Positions 23,103 through 36,371 are shown, counted from the stretch's first letter. The stretch: 64,000 bases of DNA from Topomyia yanbarensis (GCF_030247195.1 NC_080672.1:345772413-345836412), one strand, 5' to 3'. Notes: generated from the sequence alone by a model not told the origin. Numbers and translations are program-made.

Positions 23103-24873
23103 ATGTCTGGGTCCTCCCAGAAAGGCCGTGTGCCAAATATAAAAAATAAACGAAAAGGGTAACTTCTCCACCCTAAAATTCAATTGATGATATACGAATG
23201 TGAAGCTGAAGAAATTTGTAAATTTCCTCGTATTGTGCGTAATGCCAATGAGAAGAATATGCAATCACATCCGCCGTTAACAGTGATGACCTCTGACTTC
23301 AAAGTTTTTCGATCTGAGCTTTCGACGTTCCTTCCGGACGTGAAATTTTCTTTTCAGATTGGCCGAAGAGGAGAATCACTAATTATAGCGGAGGACTTGA
23401 TTGGCTACAAACGACTATTCCAGTATCTTACGGAGAAGTTATATAAATTTCATTCGTATGATTTCCAGATAGATAGACCATTCAAGCCTGCCTCGCAAGG
23501 GTTACCGCAAGGTCAGAGTTTGAACGAAATATCCAACGAATTGAAAAATTTACTTGGCTTTCCTCCTTCACAAGTTATTCTTATGAAGAGAAAAGCTAGT
23601 GGCACTAACACGCCAGTACGCTCTGGAATTATCCAGGAACTTTATATAATTCATTTTAGCCGTAATGAGGTTAATAATTTGAAAGTATTAGAAAAAGCAC
23701 GTTTTATGTGTCACATGCGAGTAAAGTGGGAATATTATAGACGACATGGGGACAGTGTCGTAGATGCCCAGGTTTTGGGCACGGCACGAAAAATTGTCAT
23801 GTGGGTTCCAAATGTATCGCACATAAAGGACACTTATCCGGTAAAAGAAGCCACTAAAAATTTCAAATGCGCTAATTGCAGCGAAAACCGTAGATCGAAT
23901 TTCTGAGCATGTCCTATTCTAGAAAAATTAAAAATTCTCGTTCCAAACCACAAATAAAAAAATTACCTACTTCTTCAGGTTCAATTCCAGAAAACAAGTT
24001 TAAACGTGTTAATCCACTTCAAAATAGAATAACAACTTCTCAACCTATACAAAGATCTTCTATCTCCATCATGCAACCCTACAATGGTGTGTCATTAGAG
24101 TTTGAACTTTTCACATTCGTGAGCAGAAATAGGCGATATTTCACATACTTGGACCAGCAAAAGAAAAGCAAGCAACGTTATATCACAGTTTTTTGCCGTC
24201 TATCTTTTAGCGACAAGGTACCATCCGACCTCATATTTTCGCGGTATAATATGAGATGATAGCTTCGCGATCAAAATAAAGTTGTAGAATAACTAATGCT
24301 TCCGCAAAAAAAACGCATAAATGGTTAACAATATCTATTCCTAGAATCAAAGTACTGTAGACATGTAGAAAAATTATTTTTATAATATAGCGCACTGATT
24401 GCTTTCCCTACACTTAGTTTATCACGTGATTCGAAACCGCCAAATTATCATGTTTGCATATTGCATTGTAATCAAGTTTTCGTAATTTCTTAAGCGACAA
24501 AAAGTTAGGCCTCTGCCTACTAAGGAAGAAAAGGATGTGCGATAAATTGCTTGTCGTTGAAATGAGTGCATATTTCAATTTCTGTGTGTCATCTTATGCT
24601 TCAGTGACAGGTAACACTGCCAAAATAACGGCTACCACGTCTCCAAGTTCGTTTGCACACAACGCTTCCTTTGCTCCTATGGATCTAGGTAGCATAACGG
24701 AAGAGTTGCACAGAATCGCAAACATACCAACATTAGAAATTATGACAAACAGTATTATAAGCAATTTCCGACAAAAATCTTTGCAATCCCCAATTGCAAC
24801 GATTAGCTCTCTGTATAGCTTCTTATTTACAGAACAAGCAAGTTTAAAATTTTCTACTGCAACAATCACTTAA
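23103..24873 (+). pseudogene. Jockey-like LINE ORF1 (nucleic-acid-binding protein), broken
   Basis: ATG at 23103 opens a frame with an in-frame TAA at 23160-23162, continuing at 23184-23906 (240 codons), then a TGA and a shift into another frame (23909-24087). Typical Jockey ORF1 features are visible: an N-terminal basic region, VKWEYYRRHGDS before the zinc-knuckle region, and the last knuckle residue set CANCSENRRSNF. The earlier knuckle cysteines are mostly lost. A 489 bp element (24096-24584) splits the 3' part. After it, SYASVTG and FAPMDLGSITEELHRI continue the C-terminus to a TAA at 24871. No ORF2 reverse transcriptase follows. Confidence 0.85.
24096..24584. mobile_element. hAT-like non-autonomous element, 489 bp, inserted in LINE ORF1
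   Basis: Flanked by a perfect 8 bp duplication TGTGTCAT (24088-24095, 24585-24592). The ends TAGAGTTTGAA and TTCAATTTCTG are imperfect inverted repeats. Removing it restores the host reading frame across the site. Left and right portions match the ends of the 5.5 kb element at 33210-38730, of which this is an internally deleted relative. Confidence 0.88.
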
Positions 24874-25021
24874 CTGAGAAAGCATATTACATCCTAATAA
24901 TAATTAACCGAATCGTGTAAACAGTAGGGATGAAAAGTCGCCACTTGTGACTGAACATCCAATATACTAAATTAGAAATGTAATGCAAACGAAACAATGT
25001 AATCAAATAAAAAATAAAATA
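24874..25021 (+). other. 3' untranslated end of the Jockey-like element
   Basis: Follows the ORF1 stop directly and ends in an A-rich tail containing AATAAA. Its first ~120 bp recur as a separate insertion at 25847-25970, which supports reading it as a retrotransposon 3' end. Confidence 0.65.
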
Positions 25022-25371
25022 CAGTGAAGACCGGGTTTTATCAGCCCCCGATTTTGTCTTCCTCTGATTTTATCATCTTTTTGGCCCGATTTTGTCAGCA
25101 TCATATGAAAATTGATAGTTGTCAGTTTAATGGGCTCTAGCAGACGAACCAAGTTGAATTCGAGTAAATCTTTTCTTGAGCATATTTTTCTTATCTTCGA
25201 GATCCGAAATATGCAAAAATATTGGGGATTGAAGGATAAGGGAAATTGAAACTAAATGATTAGAAAGGCTATATCTAGGGACTAAAGAAGAATATTTTAC
25301 GAGCTTCGGTTTATCAAAAAGAAAGGAAAATATATGTCCCGATTTTGTCAAAGTCCCCGTTCTATCAGCAA
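25022..25371. mobile_element. pogo-like MITE, partial
   Basis: Starts CAGTGAAGACCGGGTTTTAT after TA (25020-25021) and shares its interior with 10980-11283. The expected right terminal repeat is missing. The sequence passes into another element at about 25372. Confidence 0.6.
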
Positions 25372-25724
25372 TGATTCGCTTTATAAATCATACGACGGCG
25401 TCCATGATCTGGATACCTAGTAAGAAATGGAATATAAGACTTTGCAATTCAAGCAGATTTTTTTTTCGATGCGATGAATTTTGGTAGGTTCAACCAGGAG
25501 GCGATATTGGATTGTGACACGAGAATAGATGCACAGAATAGAGTTTTTTTATTTGTGCTGAAAATTGAGACATTTCTGCAAAATAAGTTTTATATAGATG
25601 TTTAAGCAACAGTACTTTATTCTGAGAAAAGTTTTAAATAATATAGATTAACTTCAAAGTTGTTCAAAAACTAGTGCAGCCTTCTCCCAAATATGGCTAA
25701 AATTGGCTCATTATACCCTAATAC
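25372..25724 (-). mobile_element. partial copy of the TAGGGTGATGAGCC-type element
   Basis: Its reverse complement begins TTAGGGTATAATGAGCC and follows the left part of the 37595-38685 element through CTCAGAATAAA, CTTAAACATCTATATAA, TCGCCTCCTGG and ACTAGGTATCCAGATCAT. It is truncated at the junction with the pogo-like fragment. Confidence 0.7.
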
Positions 25725-25846
25725 TATCTGAATATTAATTTCTGCTGCCAAATTTGCAAAAAAATAACTAAATATTTTCGGCCAGGTTTTTCGATCATAT
25801 ACTCCTGTGTGCGACTTTTGAAACCTATCTCGATTCCACCATACCA

Positions 25847-25970
25847 AAATCACTTAACTGCGAAAGCATATTATATCTTAATAATAATTAACCGAATCGT
25901 GTAAACAATAGCGATGAAAAGTTACCACTTGTGACTGAACACCCAATATACTAAATTAGAGATGTAATCT
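25847..25970 (+). mobile_element. 124 bp LINE 3'-end fragment with 21 bp target duplication
   Basis: An exact 21 bp direct repeat beginning TATCTCGATTCC flanks it (25826-25846, 25971-25991). The insert matches 24865-24982, the 3' end of the Jockey-like element. Long target duplications and severe 5' truncation are hallmarks of target-primed reverse transcription. Confidence 0.88.
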
Positions 25971-25991
25971 TATCTCGATTCCACCATACCA

Positions 25992-27392
25992 GGAAACTGA
26001 TATGCAATCCCATTCAACCGCTCTTCCTTAAATGTTTGACCACATCAAATCGAATCGTAGATGTATAATTCGGCGCTGTATAACATCCCGCTGATACCCG
26101 TTAGCAATCAACTCAGCATACACCAGTCCGCGGGCATGATGATAGTAGAAATCACTAACCCTCTTTACTCACGCCAAGGCGGGTGACATCATACAATCGA
26201 ATAGAGCTGCGACAGTAGGTAATAGGTATGTACTACATTTGCTGACACCGCTGACCGACGACGTCCGAAAGTAGGCGATCGTGAGTCAACAAAGTTGCCG
26301 GTCCTCCCTCTCCGCCATATTTTATTGCACGCGCACCGGGATCGAACGACAAGCTATGTAGGACACTGACAAGGGTCACATGCGTTTACCGATGATGATG
26401 ATGATACCGGTGTGATTTACCAACACAGCTCAATTAGGCAAGGTCAGTTACATACGGCAGCGTCTGGCTCGTTTGGTGCGGATCGTTGTTCTAATGCGAG
26501 CTGGGTTTTGCCGGGAGCTGAACTTGTTATAGGGGATTTCAGTGAAACAATCAGAATGCATTTTCTTTACGCAGGCTACCTTTGCGAAACAATCAACAGC
26601 CAAGCTATTTATGGAGTTAATAAAAAGAAGTGAATATAGAAAATACTTCCCACCTGTTTCCTCCACATCAATTCCAGTTCGTCTTGATACTTAACAAAAC
26701 TATTATTGCCGCAAACTCGTTCACAACAGCCTCGAGCTAATTATCGCCAATTCAGGACAGTCCCCCGGGCAACCTAATTTCCCGAAACTTATTTTATCAG
26801 AAGCAACAACCCGATTATTGCCGGATCTTTTTCCCACGAGGTAATCGGAAACGTCACTGAGTGGATTGAAATCAGCTTAACTACACTTTTTCTACCATTA
26901 CTTTTCCGAGCACGTTCCCGACTCCAGCAGACCGGTCGGTCGGTCGGTCGCTGCCATTCCGGAAAAAGTTGTTTAACCTAAAAGAGGGGCCGATCATCTT
27001 TCTGCTGGCCGGTGGTGGGTGGTCGAACGTTCAGGAGACAAAGGCCCGAGCACAGAAATCATTCCGAAAGCCATAAATCTTCCGCCTCAAGTTGTTGTTT
27101 CGCAGCAGAATGCCACCGACAACCGTTTGCTTCTTTTTGCTCTTGAAAAATCGAGAAAACAAAACGTGAAAAATAACAACATCAACCTATCAGATTATCG
27201 GTTGCCCTATGCCGGCGTACTATTCCGGGAGAAAGTTGCAGCACGCTGGACCGACCCAGCAGCATGATTGGGGCCCAGGAGATTCCTTGCTTGGACAGGT
27301 CAGCGAGGAGAACACGGTACCAAGTCGGAGACCCAAAAGTAATAAATCTGTTTCGGATCGGATTTCGTGCCGAGAAGAGATAGTCGATGCTT
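25992..27392. other. non-repetitive block, no gene recognised
   Basis: GC content is higher than in the flanks. Simple runs are present: (GAT)n at about 26390-26404 and (GGTC)n at about 26937-26950. Open frames of 60-100 codons show no family signature. Confidence 0.4.
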
Positions 27393-30300
27393 CGTAAAAA
27401 CGCTTTTAATCCACCTAACAGTGTGATGAGACATTTCTTATAACTCTTATCACTCTCTTCGGATATTATATCGTTTGAGAACATTTAGAACTTGATGCTT
27501 CGCGATGTTTTTGATAACACATACTACATGGGATTGTGGCAGGACACAGAGAATCGCTCAAATCAGCATAGGACAACATCAGTGCTAGAAATCTCAAACC
27601 AAATCAATGGGAAAGCGAAAAAGTGGCCCATAAAATAGACATACAAACGAATTATTGCTAATGCTCTGTTAATAAAATATCTAAATTCCTCAATCAATGC
27701 ATTGTGGTGGGAAAACTGAATTTTCCTAAAGGGGTTATGTATATTGTACTGAGCCAAAAAATCGAATTTTTTTTTGAATGGGAATGAAGTTTATACTTTA
27801 CTCAAATTTTCAACGCGACTGAGACCTAAATATCAACGCTTTTTCTGGAAAAAAGCGGTACTAGCAGTGACACCATTCAAAGAAAATCAACAGTGAATAT
27901 TTCCAGACTTGGTTTTATTTCCTATTTAAGAAATATTGTGTTTTTTACATCCTAGATTGCATGATTCAGTGATCGAAACCCAAAACTTCATGAAGTATTT
28001 GAAATTATTAAATTAAAATTTGTGTTTGCTATTGAAATTGACAAAATGATAGTATCGCCCCTTTGACGACTGTTTACTTTTTCGGTCCCACCTATCAGCA
28101 TTGAAGTATCGCCCTTACGTTAATTAAAATACCAATTTTACAAATGGTGGGGGTTTGGTGAAAATCGATCATACTGTCCAAACGGCATAATTCCGAAACC
28201 GTAATTTTTGAAGTTTTAAAATTATGCAGAATTAATTTTTCAAAAAATAGTAACAGAGTTCGTGTTTTTAGCGAATTTGTTGAGACTTTATTGTAGTCAT
28301 GAATATTAACTTGAGAAAATTCACCATAAATAATTCTTGGGCGATATTCCGTCAAAATTATTTTATCAAATGATGCGCTGTTTAACGTTTGTAAAACTCA
28401 TCGAAGATACTAACCCTCCGAAATTGGCGGTTTCAAAATGATGTTATCTTGACCTTAAATTACTGTTTTTGAACATTTGACCTATACATATAATTGGTCA
28501 TACAACAAAAATCAAATTCTCATCAAAATCGATCAGAACCTGCTAGAGTCGAATGGAAATCGTAATTTTTCATAAATTTCTCTCTTCATTCGGAAAGTGT
28601 TATCCTCGTTATTAATCATATTACGTTTTCGTCTCAACTCGACGCATTCCCAAAATGAAAACCTGTTTTAATCCATCTAGTGGTGCAATTGTGCTTTTCT
28701 CATTTGTCCAGACTACGATTCCATGGCTGGTTATGTTCAATACAATGGTGGAATTAAATATTACATGTTCAGTTCGTTTTGCACCTACGTACAATGGATC
28801 GACAGCCACGATATTGAGATACTGACCGCCGCTGGTTTCAAGCGATGTTTCAGTATCACATAGTAAGATCCGGGAGGTTCGGGTCCTGCCGAAAATTTTC
28901 AACTTGTTAAGAAATTTTAAACTAGTTTTAATTTTAAAGTAGCAACCACTTACTGCATACTCCCTCCGGGCCGGTATGATTGACGATTTTTAGAGTGATT
29001 GGATAACCTTTCTATATGAGAAAGGCAAAAATGTCCCAAAAAAATCAATTTTTGTCAAACATTATTTTTTTCGAGTTTACATCAAATCTCGATGTTTCAT
29101 GCATTATAAAGTCATTTGGCATCAAAAATACAAATTTGATTTTGAAAATTTTTCATTTCAGTTTATATGGGAATTTGCTGTGTGATTGCACTCTTCAACT
29201 CGTAACTCCGGAACCGGAAGTCCAATCAATAAAAAAATCAATTGCAGCCGATGGGAAGGTTGTACCTTTCATTTGAGACTAACTTTGTGCAAATCGATCC
29301 AGCCATCTCTGATTAACAGAGGTCACATTTTTTTCCACATACACACATACACACACATACATACATACATACACACACAGACATTTTCCGATCTCGACGA
29401 ACTGAGTCGATTGGCATATGACACTCGGCCCTCCCGGTCGGGATTAGATTGACGAATTTTAGAGGGAATGAGAAAGGCAAAAACATTTTAGCAAATGTTG
29501 AAAGTTATGCATTTTTTTGGTGAGCTGTTCTATGTTTCATAGACATTAAATCAATTTTAACTTCGCTTCCTATTAAATAAAGACCCTTATTACAGTACAT
29601 CTCTACAAAAACGAGCTCAATTTGAAAAGAAATCTGAGGATTATGATTGATTACATAACTCTGGAATTTTCTATTGGAATGTTTTCAGGCAGGATTTTGA
29701 TATTGATGCAATTAGACAACTGTGAAATCAAGACCAATAGATCAGTTACATATCAGGACCCCATTCCGACAATTTATCAAAAGTCCTCATGATGTTTACA
29801 ACAACAGGATATCAATGTACGGATCAGATAATTGTTATTGTAATATTGAATTGAATCAGTCTGCATCAATAAATTTTCAACTTCAATCCATTTTTTTTGG
29901 GTGTGTTGGGGGGGTTGGGGCGTTGTATGGTGTTAAACCCCAAAACCTTCTCTTGACAACGCCATTGCTTGGAGTTATTTATTTCGCTTTTCATTTTCCG
30001 ATGCGTTTCAGATCGATCCGATGGTCATGAGTTAGAAAAATTGCAGTCAGAAGGTTCGCACAAATGAGCATTTTTGCACTGATAAGTTATCAAGTTCCTT
30101 CCAGACAACTTGGAAGTGTTCGGTGATTATTTCTAGCGGTTGTAGATAGAAAAATGAAATACAAAATTCGTTTTATCGAAATAATGTTTGGCTTATTTCA
30201 ATGGATTATTACTATATTGAACAATAAATAGGCGACAAAGAGTAATCCACAAACAACAAGCCATAACTTTTAAAGTATTCAAAATAGATATTTGAAGTCT

Positions 30301-30891
30301 TCAGTAAAGTTATTCGCAAAAGTAAGAGCTACAAATTTGCTGAAGGCATCATTTCGATATAATCACTTCCAAGAAAATTTGTGAAAATATCTCACTCATA
30401 GGGGGATGAATCAGCAAAAGCACAATACCAAAAGAAAGGGCATAATGCCTCCATTAGAAGATACTATTGACCTAAAATAAGCCGTTTTGGCGTTAAAAAT
30501 AGATTACATGTTTTTGGTCATATTTCTGGCAATGGGAAATGATAAAAATCTTTCGTCCGCATTTAATGTTAAATATCTCTTTTGATAATAGTCCGATTTC
30601 AACAATCTATAGCTTGTTCGAAAGGTATTCGTTAAAGCTGTCTAAAAACATATAAATTGTTAGTCTAGATTGTCAATTTCTGCAGATAATTCAAAAAAAC
30701 TGCAAAAAACGCCATTTTTACGCATTCAAACATTCATATCTTGGAAACTAAACATCAGAATCAAAAACAAATTAATAGCGTTCATACTGTTTTTTAGTTC
30801 TTTCATTTAAAATTGGTTTGGATAAGATCGGTTCAGCCATTGCTGAGAAACACGAATGAGAATTTGTCCGTTACATACACACACACACACA

Positions 30892-30933
<42 letters not shown>

Positions 30934-31047
30934 TTGTCCCAAATCGTCGAGCTGAGTCGATTGGTATATAAGACTCGGCCCTCCGGGCCTCGGAAAAAAT
31001 CTTGAAAGTTTGAGCGAATTCTATACATTTCTTTTATAAGAAATGTA
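27393..31047 (-). repeat. right arm of the large inverted repeat (about 3.65 kb)
   Basis: The reverse complement of this segment follows the left arm 7752-11935. It preserves the pre-insertion state at the 9285-9537 site and has its own non-matching block at about 27775-28128. Single-copy AATTTATCAAAAGTCCTC here corresponds to a 22 bp tandem duplication in the left arm (9004-9048). Confidence 0.85.
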
Positions 31048-31671
31048 AAACGTATTGGTTTGGGAAATCGAAAGAAATATAATTGATTTATTTGTATTTT
31101 GTTGCGTCGGACCCGGTCCTTTCACCGAGAATGTCACTCCGATAGCGTAGGAGGAAGTCCGGGATGCTGGGTCTTTTAGTTTTCGATAAAGTTAATCTAA
31201 AAACAGTAGACGTGACCAAACTGGGAAGCCAAGTGTTACGCCTCAATCTCCGTGTCAACCGGGTGGATGAAAGGAGCTTTCGTTAGACCGAGATGGGTTA
31301 TCTTTCCCGGAATGGGCGATGGGACGACATGTCTGATGACAGTCTGAGATGAGAGTTGTAAAAGGGTTCAGCACGTAGTGAGAGTTTGTTTCGGAGCGAT
31401 AATATCTCATCAAATCAGTGTAATAGTGCAATAAAAACGATTTACCGGTACTATCGTTTTAGTATTGAAGATTATCGAAAAAATACTCAAATCAAGTGTA
31501 TTAATGAGTTTGTTGTCGTTCACGTTGGCAAGATTCTTATTTTCTCACACGCTTTTTTTTAATTTTCCTATGATGTGCTCAGAACTGATTAGGATGATGA
31601 AAGTTTTAATTAATCTCCTATAAACAGTTAAGTAAATACGTTGAGCAGATGATTTTGTTGACTTATAACGG
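31048..31671. other. unassigned, moderately GC-rich
   Basis: Starts just outside the inverted-repeat arm. A polyadenylation-like CAATAAAA lies at about 31429, but I found no paired long terminal repeat and no frame. Confidence 0.35.
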
Positions 31672-31822
31672 AAAACTAGGACTAGGGAGGCTCATATAGA
31701 CATGATCGAAAGGAAATCTGAAGAATCCTTTGTCTTCTGCATATAAGAGTTGGGCGGAAGGCAAAGAATTCTTCATATTTCCTTTCGAGCATGTCTATAT
31801 GAGCCTGCCTAGTCCCAGTTTT
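31672..31822. repeat. long hairpin, 151 bp, arms about 61 bp
   Basis: The left arm starts AAAACTAGGACTAGGGAGGC and the right arm ends GCCTGCCTAGTCCCAGTTTT. About 90% of the arm positions pair, around a loop of about 28 bp. It is most likely a palindromic MITE, and it would fold into a long RNA hairpin if transcribed. Confidence 0.85.
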
Positions 31823-32266
31823 ATGTGCCAAGTGTATAACTGATTCGCTCTAGAATACCTATCAGTCTTTCAATTTTATTGCTTTCGTTTCTCTTAGTAT
31901 TAAACTTGCCAAAAGTAGCCAACAAAATCGATACAGAAGACAATTTCAGTCCCTGGCCATATTATTACATTTAAACTAAGAAATCAAACCTTTACTTCAT
32001 TTTCGTCATTTTATTTTGCTATTTCTCCAAAGAACTCTTATTTTCCTACACATGAAAATATTTCATGTAGATTTTTGAAGATTCACTTCGTACAAACATA
32101 GATATATGATAGGAGTGTAAACCACGAAAACGTTAAATGAGCTAATAAAATTTGAACACAGTGTAATCAAATCGTGTAAAATTACATCGTTACTAAACAA
32201 TAAGTAAGCTTCGAAATTGTTCAAAGAAAGTTCTATGTGGCTGCATTATCATTTTTAATAAAATAG
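31823..32266. other. unassigned AT-rich sequence
   Basis: Nothing recognised. Confidence 0.4.
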
Positions 32267-33130
32267 TAGGCTAATGAGCCTATTTTCGCCATCTTTCTAT
32301 CATCACCCTACACATTTGAAGCCCTTCGTTAGAGCAGCGTATGCCATCTTTGTTCAACGCATTCAGCCAAATGGTAGGGTAACAATAGTGGAACTCGATT
32401 CGAGTTTTCATTGCACGCTAACAACAGCATTTCACCGTTTTCAGGCCATTTGCGCTATTATCTTATTTCTTAGAAACGAAGCAAAGCTGTCGAAGCCAAT
32501 TTGTAGGGTAACCAACCCTACAAATTGGGCCCCTAGAACAACTAAAATTACGTTAACGTCAATATTATTGGCTTGCCTGTGTTTTTTAATGAAATATATG
32601 CTCCAAAATTACTGTTCTTAGAAGAAAACTGTCCATGGATGTTTTGTACATTGAAATAAACTCGAAAATTACATTTCATTACAGCATGAATTTTTCACAT
32701 TTCGGACCCTTCCACAATTATTTAGATAACACATTACAAAGAAACCTGTTCAAACACGTAACATGCATAATACCAACTCAGACAGACTAATTGAATCTAT
32801 AAAAAATATTACAATTGTACATGTAAATCCAAATGTATCACTTCCACCGGTTCTTCTTGGCTATCGTTGAAATATGAAACATTTTCGGTGATATTTTTTA
32901 AAACTGTGGATTCTGTTAAATTTTAAACAATTAGAGATGAACTAACGATATTAAAACTCAATAGACAACCCAAGGGAAGTAATTGTTTCATCAAACCAAA
33001 CAAATGCAGAGAAACCTGGCAGTGCAGAAGGCAAATACATTAACAGGGTCCAATGTATGTAAGGGTCGCATTCTATCGATTTTAGTAATTAATGAATTAA
33101 TAATAGGGTGAAAATAGGCATTTTACCCTA
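32267..33130. mobile_element. TAGGGTGATGAGCC-type TIR element, 864 bp
   Basis: The left end TAGGCTAATGAGCCTATTTT and the reverse complement of the right end, TAGGGTAAAATGCCTATTTT, match. The extreme right end is itself a small palindrome (33104-33130). No transposase is visible. It belongs to the same terminal family as 37595-38685 and 25372-25724. Confidence 0.7.
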
Positions 33131-36100
33131 TAAAACTTTTCTCATTTGCGACAAAAAAAAACAATATTTTGGATAAGTAAAAGATGTGTCATCTTGCCAT
33201 CCAAATATGTAGAGTTTGAAATTTTCGTACTCGCGAGCAGAAATGGGCGATACCTACTTCGACCAGCAAAAGAAAAGCAAGCATGTGATGTGACGTTTTT
33301 TGCTGGCTAACTTTTCGTGAAAAGGTGGCATCTAACCTCCAAAGGCTTTAGTATAAAGGTACGCAAAGAGTGTGCAAAGATTGAAGCCAAAAAAAGTTTA
33401 CCCTGGGAGGGATTTATTTACACGAAGTGTAAATAATAGCACTTGTCACGAAGCAAGAAAACTAGCAACAGCCAAAATCGATCAAGGTGGGCGACGCTTA
33501 AATGAGCAAATTTCTGATTGGTTCCAGTGCTCGAGTGAAAAGGAACACATTTCGGAACGTTGTGTATCACCTTCTATTTTAAAAATAGCATTTTTGTGCA
33601 GTTCTTCTCCTTCATTCTACCACGTTTTCCTAAAAAAAATCTTGTACTGATTATTCAAAACCGATACAATATTAAATTGAAGCTGAAAAATAGAATTTAA
33701 TTTTATAAAAATTAAACTAACAGAATCCTTGAATAAGGAAACTCGCCGGTAGAGGCATGTTTATCTAATTTGTGAAATGTCGACCACCATTGAATAATAT
33801 TAATGTACCGGTTTATTTTTCAAATATAAAAAAGAAACTGCAAAAAAGTTCTAGTTTATTTCATGTTACATTCGAGTGTAATTTACGATTGATGGCTCCA
33901 ACTCATATCCCATAGAAACATGTGACGTTATTTTTTCTGCGCTGTTCATTTATTGAAATTCATCTGACGACTGGTTGAAAAATATCTATTTGTCCTTCTT
34001 TTCACATCAAAGCATGATATTTTTTAAACTAAATGCTTGCAAATCGCTTAAGGGGTTAAGGCTCAAAAAATATTGCCTATTCTGAAAGTACATACTTACG
34101 AAAATATCTGTGCGAAATTTCATCGCAGCGCGTTGGTTCCATCCTCGTATGTAGTTAACACAAAACTTTGAACGCAATTATCTGAGAATGGAGTTTCTTG
34201 AAAAGGACTCTTGCGGTGAACGTGACATCCCAAAAACTACTCAACCGATTTTCATAAATTTTGTTTTAACTTGTTCGTATTTACATTCTCTTGTACTTGA
34301 ATCGTTCATTTTTCATCCGAAATTTTTTGATTTTTTGTAATGATATTTTATTTAGAATATTGACCACCTAAAACATAAATTTTGTTATCAACACAGTTTT
34401 TCCTTCGCAGAATTTTTTTTAATACCGAGACCATTTTTCTTTAATAACTTTCTTACTTTTTCGATTTCAGTTGAGCGAACCGCCTGGGAGAGTGTTCACC
34501 GCAAGCCTCTGTGAAAAAAAAACTGCGCTTCGGGGACGCGCCCATAATACCGATAATTTACCATATTTTTTCATACAACTTGTTTTTATTTTCTTCGATA
34601 GTATGACTAACAAATTGCCTTTCGCCTTTCCAAATAAAACTTACCTGAAACTCTTTTAAAAAATCACGAGCTTAAATATATGAACTGATAGCGATTGGGG
34701 TTGTACTTCTAGAACAAACGTCATATATACTTTTAGGCTGTCGACCATTTGGCGAACTTTTTTCACTTTTGATTGAAATTTGACAGTTTGAGTTTTTTTC
34801 TATCGGATGGTTAAATCCAATCACAAGCGCGACCCATTCCAAATGTTGACTAATGGATAGGTATTTGGAATTGACAGCTGTAAAAACAGCTTTAAGTATG
34901 TCACTCGCAACTTTCGAACTTAAAGATCCACATAATAAAATAGCAGAACAAGCGTTTGACATAACATGTTTTCGTTTTCATATTTGCCCTTTATTTTCTA
35001 CTGAAAAATATTGTCAACCTAAATAAAGTACAGAAAACTGTTTCCACCTCTCTTTTCACATCATCCAACAACAATTATTTAACTGTCAAACTGTCAAATT
35101 TAACCATTTGCTATACAACAGGGTTATGCTGCAAATAACTTTCGAAGTGTAAGTTTTTAACTAATAAATAGAAATGTAATATTTTAATGAATCGGATCAT
35201 CTGATTAATCTATGGGCACCCGAACACTAAAAATATATTGTCGATGTCAAACCTGATGTCGAGGCGACTTACTAATTTCTTTTATCGAAACTTTGGTCAT
35301 ATTTAGTTGCATGCATCTAGGCCTACGTTGTTGATTTTCATTTTCTCAGTACACCCTCAAAAGAAACTTTAAACTGGGGCACCGTCAAATCTGACAAGTC
35401 ACTCATTCTAAAATTGTTTAATAAGCCACAAATTTTTAAAACTCTTCACACGATTCTCGTCATTCTTATTTCTCTTTACTATAGATATGAAAAAAGCTTT
35501 TAATTCACATGTTTTAAATACAAAGATGATATCAATTATTTTAAACCAAAAAGTATTTTTGAATTATCAAAAAACCAAAAAAAAGTCACAAAATATTTTT
35601 TGATTCTGCATTCCCATTTCTTGGAGTAGAGAACATTTACAGCGTCATCTCTTTTCCATAATTACATAACGAGCATAAAACATATGTTAGGCGTAGTTCA
35701 TTGAGCTTTTATGCGACGATACAGAATAATTACATAATTCAAACACCATAAAGACTTATTAAGATTTATAAAAATTCAAGTGAAAAAGACACTTTTGTTG
35801 AATCCTCCCACTAGTTGTTTTAATAGTGATTATTTCCTCCTTATGTTTAAAAACTGTCGTTCTGTCTGGTAGTTGGATTAATTCAATGAAATGTCAAGAT
35901 GATTTGAAATTTGCATATAAATTTTGCGTTTTTAATATTTTACATTATAGCAAGGTCGCAATATTGTCTTAAAACGATGCTTGAAACTCTTGAACGCATC
36001 CAAATTTTTATTTATCATTGAATACATAGAAATGCAATTTAATTGATGATGGCAGTACGGATTACCGAAAAATTCATCTGGGTAATCTAAAAATGACATT

Positions 36101-36371
36101 AAAATCGCAGAAAAACTTTGATAATATTTACTACTTTGCCCAATCTAGACAAAAAAATCAAGGAAACTTATTGTTCGGAAACATTTTCAAGCAAGAATAC
36201 AATAACAATACTTTTATTTTCTCAATGTTCACTTTTTTGTGGCTCGAAGTGACAGTTTCGTTCTGGCTGGGTATGACGTTCACAATTATTGAGTCTGTTT
36301 CTCTCTCCCAGAGTCTACCTATCGAGCGAAATTAGAATCCAGCTTTGCTGCAGAGGTATCAGAGACCAATT

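Noticed and set aside
30807..31028. 73-codon Cys/Val repeat ORF
   Set aside because: It translates the (GT)n stretch of an interspersed repeat.
31090..31560. Possible LTR (AATAAA, moderate GC)
   Set aside because: No second LTR, primer binding site or target duplication found.
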